Of a stretch of DNA of 19,716 nt, positions 15,410 to 19,716 are shown in pieces. Origin of the DNA: Rikenellaceae bacterium (lineage in GTDB: Bacteria; Bacteroidota; Bacteroidia; Bacteroidales; UBA932); NCBI GenBank assembly GCA_900767375.1, contig CAAFYX010000031.1, positions 1 to 19,716 of the forward strand, given 5' to 3'. Made by a program: the position numbers and the translations under genes. The notes under the pieces were generated by a model. That model was not told the DNA's origin and did no database searches. It worked only from the letters and a program-made list of their open reading frames with translations. Position 1 is the stretch's first letter; each line of letters opens with the position of its first letter.

Positions 15410-16771
15410 ATGTCAAACAACATCGATTTGAAAAAAGGTCTGAGCATCCCTGTTTCAGGTATGCCGGACCTCAGAGTCAAGAGAACGATTGTGCCTGACA
15501 CAGTAGCTGTCCAGCCGTCCGATTTCAAGGGTCTCAACGCGAGACTGCTTGTCAGGGAGGGTGACAAGGTGCTGTGCGGTTCACCGGTCTTGGCTGACAA
15601 AAAGAATCCTGACGTCCTCATCACGTCACCGGTGAGCGGTACCGTGAAGGAAGTAGTCAGAGGAGACAAGAGGAAGTTGCTTGCAGTGCTCGTCGAAACC
15701 GACGACGTTCAGGAGTATCTTGACTTCGGCAAGAAAAACGCCGATGCCCTCAGCAAGGACGAAGTCAAGGATGCACTCCTGAAGAGCGGTCTGTGGGCTG
15801 CCTTCATCCAGAGGCCTTACGGTATCATTGCAGACCCTGCAGTCGAGCCTAAGGCCATTTTCGTATCCGCGTTCAACACCGCCCCTCTCGCTGTCGACAA
15901 CGAGTTCGCCCTCGGCGAGGAGGTCAACGCCATCCAGGCAGGTGTGACAGCCCTCTCGAAAATCGCGAAGGTCCACGTATCCGTAAAGGAAGGCTCAGCT
16001 TTCGCAAGGCTCAACAACGCAGAGATCCACACCTTCAGCAGCAAGTGCAAGCACCCTGCAGGAAACGTAGGAATCCAGATTGCGAACATTGACCACATCC
16101 GCAAGGAAGAGACCGTCTGGACAGTTTCGCTGTTCCTGCTCGCCTGCATCGGCAAGCTCTTCACCACAGGCAAGTACAATGTACGCAGAAAGGTAGCCGT
16201 CGGTGGCCCTATGGCCATCCAGCCATCATATGTCGAGGCAGTTCCGGGCATCGCGCTCAGTTCTCTTCGCGACTATTACGGATCGATGGGCTCTGAAATC
16301 CGCTTCATCAGCGGCGACATCCTCTCAGGAAAGAACGCCGGCGAGAACGGATACCTCGGATTCCATGACAGCCAGGTGACCCTCGTGAAGGAAGGCACCG
16401 AGCCCGAGCTCCTCGGCTGGGCCCGTCCGTTCAGATTCAACCAGTACTCCGTCGACCACACCTACTTCAACTGGTGCCTCGGCTGGCTGAACCCTAAGCG
16501 CAAGTACGACATGGACACCAACCTCCACGGCGGTCCGCGCGCCTTCGTCATGAACGACGCCTACTACGCAAAGGTCCTCCCTATGGACATCTTCCCTCTC
16601 TACCTTGTCAAGGCCTGCATCGCCGGCGACATCGACAACATGGAGAAGTACGGCATCTATGAAGTCCTTCCGGAAGATCTCGCCCTCTGCGAGTTCATCG
16701 ACCCGTCGAAGAACTATATCCAGGATATTATCGCTAACGGCATCGACCTGATGCTCAAAGAAATGGCTTAA
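15410..16771 (+). CDS. nqrA: Na+-translocating NADH:quinone oxidoreductase subunit A
   Basis: NqrA is the cytoplasmic subunit of the sodium pump Na+-NQR and contributes to the quinone-reduction side of the complex. The 453-residue length fits the family. The N-terminal ~100 residues form a lipoyl-like barrel-sandwich region (V-R-E-G-D-K-V then T-S-P-V-S-G-T-V), as in NqrA and RnfC. There are no iron-sulfur ferredoxin cysteines, which separates it from RnfC. The open frame extends upstream to 15014, but that part runs antisense through the helicase gene and across the -7 element at 15366, so the ATG at 15410 is the start. It is the first gene of the operon; nqrB begins 2 bp after its stop. Confidence 0.94.
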   Translation: MSNNIDLKKGLSIPVSGMPDLRVKRTIVPDTVAVQPSDFKGLNARLLVREGDKVLCGSPVLADKKNPDVLITSPVSGTVKEVVRGDKRKLLAVLVETDDVQEYLDFGKKNADALSKDEVKDALLKSGLWAAFIQRPYGIIADPAVEPKAIFVSAFNTAPLAVDNEFALGEEVNAIQAGVTALSKIAKVHVSVKEGSAFARLNNAEIHTFSSKCKHPAGNVGIQIANIDHIRKEETVWTVSLFLLACIGKLFTTGKYNVRRKVAVGGPMAIQPSYVEAVPGIALSSLRDYYGSMGSEIRFISGDILSGKNAGENGYLGFHDSQVTLVKEGTEPELLGWARPFRFNQYSVDHTYFNWCLGWLNPKRKYDMDTNLHGGPRAFVMNDAYYAKVLPMDIFPLYLVKACIAGDIDNMEKYGIYEVLPEDLALCEFIDPSKNYIQDIIANGIDLMLKEMA

Positions 16772-16773
16772 GT

Positions 16774-17910
16774 ATGAACAAGATTTTCGAAAAAGGTGGC
16801 AAGCTCAGTTGGCTTCACTCCACCGTTGATGCTTTCGAGACATTTCTTCACGTACCGGGCACCGTCTCTCTGAAGGGCGCCCACGTCAGAGATGCCGTCG
16901 ATCTGAAGCGCATCATGATCATCGCTGTGATAGCAGCGGCTCCTGCAGCCCTCTTCGGCATGTGGAACACCGGCTATCAGCACGCTCTCGCCACAGGCGC
17001 AGCCCCGGCATTCTGGGCTGACCTCTGGTTCGGCTTCCTCAAGGTCCTCCCTCTGTTCGTTGTTTCCTACATCGTCGGTCTGACCATCGAGTTCGGCTCA
17101 GCCCAGATCCGTGGCGAGGAAGTGAACGAAGGATACCTTGTATCAGGTTTCTTCATTCCTCTCATCGTCCCTGTGGACGTCCCTCTCTGGATGCTCGCAG
17201 TGGCAGTGGCATTCGCCGTCATCTTCGGAAAGGAAGTATTCGGCGGCACTGGAATGAACTTCCTCAACCCTGCCCTCCTCACCCGCGCATTCCTCTTCTT
17301 CTCATATCCTAACAGCATGTCAGGTTCAGAAACCTGGATCGCTCTCAAGAAGGGAGAGGCTCTCGTGGACGGCGCAACAGGCGCCACACCGCTCTCATTC
17401 ATCGGTGAAGGCATGGACGGCCTCACAAATGCAGGTGCCCAGTACGGAACCGGTTTCTGGGACATGTTCCTCGGAACCATCCCTGGATCAGTCGGTGAAA
17501 CCTGTATCATCGCCATCCTCCTCGGCGCCATCATCCTCCTCTGGACCAATGTCGCCAGCTGGAAGATCATGCTCTCATCCGTTATCGGCGCCCTCTTCGT
17601 AGGCGGTCTCGCACAGCTCTGCGGCGGCACCGACATCCCTTGCTACTACCACCTCGTAATGGGCGGCTTCGCATTCGGTACCGTATTCATGGCCACCGAC
17701 CCTGTCACCTCAGCCCAGACCGAGTGCGGCAAGTGGATCTACGGATTCTTCATCGGAGCGGTCTGCGTGGTCATCAGGCTCTTCAACCCTGGTTACGCAG
17801 AAGGCATGATGCTCGCAATCCTCCTCGGAAACGTCTTCGCACCTCTGATCGACTACGTTGTCGTAGACCGTCACATCGCGAAGAGAAACAAAACAGTCAA
17901 AGCAGCTTAA
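16774..17910 (+). CDS. nqrB: Na+-translocating NADH:quinone oxidoreductase subunit B
   Basis: NqrB is the large integral-membrane subunit that carries riboflavin and a covalently bound FMN and is thought to hold the sodium path. The 378-residue protein has about ten hydrophobic segments beginning near residue 48. The flavinylation motif is T-G-A-T-P-L at 202-207, so FMN should be attached by phosphoester to T205. An overlapping D-G-A-T (199-202) sits just before it but is less like the family consensus. The N-terminus is soluble, as in other NqrB proteins. Downstream, nqrC follows after 3 bp. An ApbE-type flavin transferase would be needed and is not in this window. Confidence 0.95.
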   Translation: MNKIFEKGGKLSWLHSTVDAFETFLHVPGTVSLKGAHVRDAVDLKRIMIIAVIAAAPAALFGMWNTGYQHALATGAAPAFWADLWFGFLKVLPLFVVSYIVGLTIEFGSAQIRGEEVNEGYLVSGFFIPLIVPVDVPLWMLAVAVAFAVIFGKEVFGGTGMNFLNPALLTRAFLFFSYPNSMSGSETWIALKKGEALVDGATGATPLSFIGEGMDGLTNAGAQYGTGFWDMFLGTIPGSVGETCIIAILLGAIILLWTNVASWKIMLSSVIGALFVGGLAQLCGGTDIPCYYHLVMGGFAFGTVFMATDPVTSAQTECGKWIYGFFIGAVCVVIRLFNPGYAEGMMLAILLGNVFAPLIDYVVVDRHIAKRNKTVKAA

Positions 17911-17913
17911 GAT

Positions 17914-18795
17914 ATGAATACCAACAGCAATACCTATACAGTAGTCTACACCACGATAGTGTGTGTGCTCGTAGCTGCGATCCTCGCATTCGTATCTCAA
18001 AGCCTCAAACCTAGCCAGGAGGCCAACGAAAAGGCCGAGACCATCAGCCAGATCCTGACCGCCGCACAGTTCGGCGAGAAATCCGAATGGCAGGAAAAGG
18101 GCAATGCGGCAGTGCTCGACTTCTACAAGTCAAACATCGCAGAGTCCATCGTAATCAACGCAGCCGGCGAGAAGGTCTCCGACCTCAACGCAGCCGACGC
18201 TGAAATCTACACAACCTCAAGCCTCAAGGCCCAGAACTACAACATCAAGGGCGGAAAGGACCTTCAGCTCCCTGTCTACAAGTTCTCCAACGGCATCTCA
18301 GTGATTCCGGTATACGGAGCAGGACTCTGGGGACCTGTCTGGGGTTACATCGCATTCGAATCCGACCTCAACACCATCGCCGGTGCCTACTTCGACCACG
18401 AGTCAGAGACTCCGGGCCTCGGTGGAAAGATCAAGGACGACCCTTCATTCCGTGCCCAGTTCAAGGGCAAGTCAGTCGATTTCGCTGACGCCAAGGGCAT
18501 CTTCAACATCGTCAAGGGCGGTGCTCCGGAAGGAAAGGCCAATGCCATCGATGCAATAACCGGTGCTACCATGACCTCCAAGGGACTCAACGAAGCCATC
18601 AACGTATGGCTCGAGGCCTACAAGTCATTCCTCGGCAGCAATGCTGCCAAGGCCTGCGGCCATCACAACTGCGAAGGCCAGTGCGGCAAGGACTGCGCTG
18701 ACTGCGAAGGTGAGTGCAGCGGAGAGTGCGAAGGCCAGTGCGAAGGAAACTGCACGCACGAGTGCCAGAACAATGCAACAACAACTGAAGAATAA
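17914..18795 (+). CDS. nqrC: Na+-translocating NADH:quinone oxidoreductase subunit C with unusual Cys-rich tail
   Basis: NqrC is an FMN-carrying electron-transfer subunit. One N-terminal membrane helix (about 8-28) is followed by a domain on the outer face of the inner membrane. The flavinylation motif T-G-A-T-M-T-S spans 216-222, with FMN expected on T219. The conserved domain ends near K-S-F-L (237-240). Beyond it, residues about 241-293 form an extra acidic tail with ten cysteines: 248, 253, 257, 261, 264, 268, 272, 276, 280 and 284. Most are four residues apart, with Glu and Gly between, plus His at 250, 251 and 282. A normal NqrC would end at roughly 240-260 residues; this one has 293. 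The tail is in frame without a stop, and the same operon continues 12 bp later. Its function is unknown: metal or thiol chemistry is conceivable but unproven. Confidence 0.93.
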   Translation: MNTNSNTYTVVYTTIVCVLVAAILAFVSQSLKPSQEANEKAETISQILTAAQFGEKSEWQEKGNAAVLDFYKSNIAESIVINAAGEKVSDLNAADAEIYTTSSLKAQNYNIKGGKDLQLPVYKFSNGISVIPVYGAGLWGPVWGYIAFESDLNTIAGAYFDHESETPGLGGKIKDDPSFRAQFKGKSVDFADAKGIFNIVKGGAPEGKANAIDAITGATMTSKGLNEAINVWLEAYKSFLGSNAAKACGHHNCEGQCGKDCADCEGECSGECEGQCEGNCTHECQNNATTTEE

Positions 18796-18800
18796 GGAGG
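18794..18800 (+). promoter_or_regulatory. Canonical Shine-Dalgarno before nqrD
   Basis: AAGGAGG overlaps the nqrC stop codon and lies 7 nt before the nqrD ATG at 18808. Other genes in the window lack such a clear ribosome-binding site, as is usual in Bacteroidota. It fixes the nqrD start. Confidence 0.7.
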
Positions 18801-18807
18801 AGATACT

Positions 18808-19419
18808 ATGAGCAAAATTAAAGAAACCATTTTGAATCCGATCTTCAAGGGCAACCCTATCACCGTCCTTGTCCTCGGTATCTGCTCTTCACTCGCAGTA
18901 ACTGTAGAGCTCAAGGGTGCGCTTGTCATGGCACTTTCAGTGACCATCGTCACAGGCCTTTCCAGCCTTGTATGCTCACTTCTCAGAAAGACCATTCCTA
19001 ACAGAGCGCGAATCATCATCCAGCTCATGGTCGTAGCCTTGATGGTTATCCTCGTGGACCAGTTCCTCAAGTCATTCGAGGCCACCTACCCGCTTGACAA
19101 GCAGCTCTCGGTGTACATCGGTCTTATCATCACCAACTGTATCGTAATGGGACGCATCGAGGCTTTCGCCCTCGGCAACAAACCGGGCGCCTCCCTGCTT
19201 GACGGTCTTGCCAACGGTCTCGGTTACGGTATGATCCTTCTTATCGTAGCATTCGTACGTGAGCTCCTCGGCTCCGGAACCCTCTTCGGCATTCCGGTCC
19301 TCTCAGCTCTGGGATATGTGAACAACGGTCTCGTAATCCTTCCTCCTTTCGCCCTCATCCTCCTCGGATGCGTCATCTGGGTACACAGGAGCATCGACAA
19401 GGACCTCCAGGAAAAATAA
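18808..19419 (+). CDS. nqrD: Na+-translocating NADH:quinone oxidoreductase subunit D
   Basis: NqrD is a small integral-membrane subunit of 203 residues with six hydrophobic segments, paired with NqrE around the membrane-embedded [2Fe-2S] centre. The two family cysteines are present: C26 in L-G-I-C-S-S-L-A-V and C111 in I-T-N-C-I-V-M-G-R, matching in position the iron ligands of the Vibrio cholerae enzyme. RnfE is a close homologue, but the surrounding nqrA, nqrB and nqrC genes settle the assignment. The start at 18808 is set by a strong Shine-Dalgarno sequence. nqrE begins 18 bp downstream. Confidence 0.95.
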   Translation: MSKIKETILNPIFKGNPITVLVLGICSSLAVTVELKGALVMALSVTIVTGLSSLVCSLLRKTIPNRARIIIQLMVVALMVILVDQFLKSFEATYPLDKQLSVYIGLIITNCIVMGRIEAFALGNKPGASLLDGLANGLGYGMILLIVAFVRELLGSGTLFGIPVLSALGYVNNGLVILPPFALILLGCVIWVHRSIDKDLQEK

Positions 19420-19437
19420 AAGCAACACTTATCGGTT

Positions 19438-19716
19438 ATGGAATACATCAGCTTATTCGTAAAGTCAATCTTCGTTGACAATATGATCTTTGCATACTTC
19501 CTCGGTATGTGCTCATACCTGGCAGTATCAAAGAACGTGAAGACAGCTAACGGTTTGGGTATCGCTGTTATCCTCGTGCTTCTCATCACCCTCCCTATCA
19601 ACTACCTCCTCAACACCTACGTACTCGCTCCGGGCGCACTTGCATGGCTCGGTGAGGAGTATGCCGGCATTGACTTGAGCTTCCTCAGCCTGATAGTGTT
19701 CATTGCGGTTGTTGCA
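19438..19716 (+). CDS. nqrE: Na+-translocating NADH:quinone oxidoreductase subunit E (partial, runs off the window)
   Basis: This is the 5' part of nqrE: 93 codons are visible from the ATG and the frame is still open at the window edge. The family cysteine is C25 in F-L-G-M-C-S-Y-L-A-V-S-K, one of the [2Fe-2S] ligands shared with NqrD. The N-terminus M-E-Y-I-S-L-F-V-K-S-I-F is typical of NqrE. The second cysteine would lie beyond the window. The gene starts 18 bp after nqrD in the same operon, and nqrF would be expected next. Confidence 0.93.
   Translation, partial: MEYISLFVKSIFVDNMIFAYFLGMCSYLAVSKNVKTANGLGIAVILVLLITLPINYLLNTYVLAPGALAWLGEEYAGIDLSFLSLIVFIAVVA

Noticed and set aside
17368..17379. 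D-G-A-T (residues 199-202) as the NqrB flavinylation site
   Set aside because: The overlapping T-G-A-T-P-L at 202-207 fits the family S/T-G-A-T-P-L pattern better, so T205 is preferred.
1..19716. Phage, transposon, CRISPR array, tRNA, rRNA or defence island
   Set aside because: I looked on both strands and found no integrase or transposase motifs, no spaced direct repeats of CRISPR type, no tRNA-like cloverleaf and no rRNA sequence. All large frames belong to ordinary metabolic, envelope, repair or respiratory genes.

Overview
The window reads as chromosomal DNA of a member of the Bacteroidota, most likely order Bacteroidales. Signs seen in the sequence are repeated TAnnTTTG (-7 type) promoter elements just upstream of genes, starts that mostly lack Shine-Dalgarno sequences, Bacteroidota lipoprotein families (DUF4493/DUF6359-like), a GPH-type xylan-oligosaccharide locus and a complete-looking nqr operon start. 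Coding DNA is GC-rich while the intergenic gaps are strikingly AT-rich. A genus cannot be fixed from the sequence alone.

Layout. Positions 1-263 hold no supportable gene, only a promoter region with a dyad. Positions 264-5280 form a xylan side-chain and oligosaccharide locus: an exported GH115 alpha-glucuronidase, a terminator and new promoter, an inner-membrane GPH-family sugar:cation symporter, and a leaderless (probably cytoplasmic) GH43 enzyme. A plausible division of labour is removal of (4-O-methyl-)glucuronic acid outside the inner membrane, import of the trimmed oligomers, and cleavage to pentoses inside. Positions 5336-8239 encode a large M16 zinc-peptidase lipoprotein with an intact HxxEH site. 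It converges, with a 4-bp gap, on a minus-strand DUF4493-type lipoprotein (8244-9317). Upstream of that on the same strand, and separated by a terminator, is a stand-alone TrpB2-type tryptophan synthase beta chain (9586-10938). Divergent from it is a compact Omp85/D15-like outer-membrane barrel (11065-12315), followed by a small Spy/CpxP-like periplasmic helical protein (12424-12795). A strong bidirectional terminator separates this from a PcrA/UvrD helicase on the minus strand (12862-15303).

The right end (15410-19716) is the nqrABCDE part of the operon for the sodium-pumping NADH:quinone oxidoreductase, cut by the window edge inside nqrE. Its promoter sits back to back with that of the helicase gene. 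The genes are tightly packed (2-20 bp gaps) and carry the expected cofactor sites: TGAT flavinylation motifs in NqrB and NqrC, and [2Fe-2S] cysteines in NqrD and NqrE.

The most unusual item is the C-terminus of NqrC. After the normal FMN domain it carries a roughly 50-residue acidic tail with ten cysteines, mostly four residues apart, encoded by internally repetitive DNA. I know of no such tail in the characterised Na+-NQR. I found no phage, transposon, CRISPR array, tRNA or rRNA, and no evidence of a defence system.
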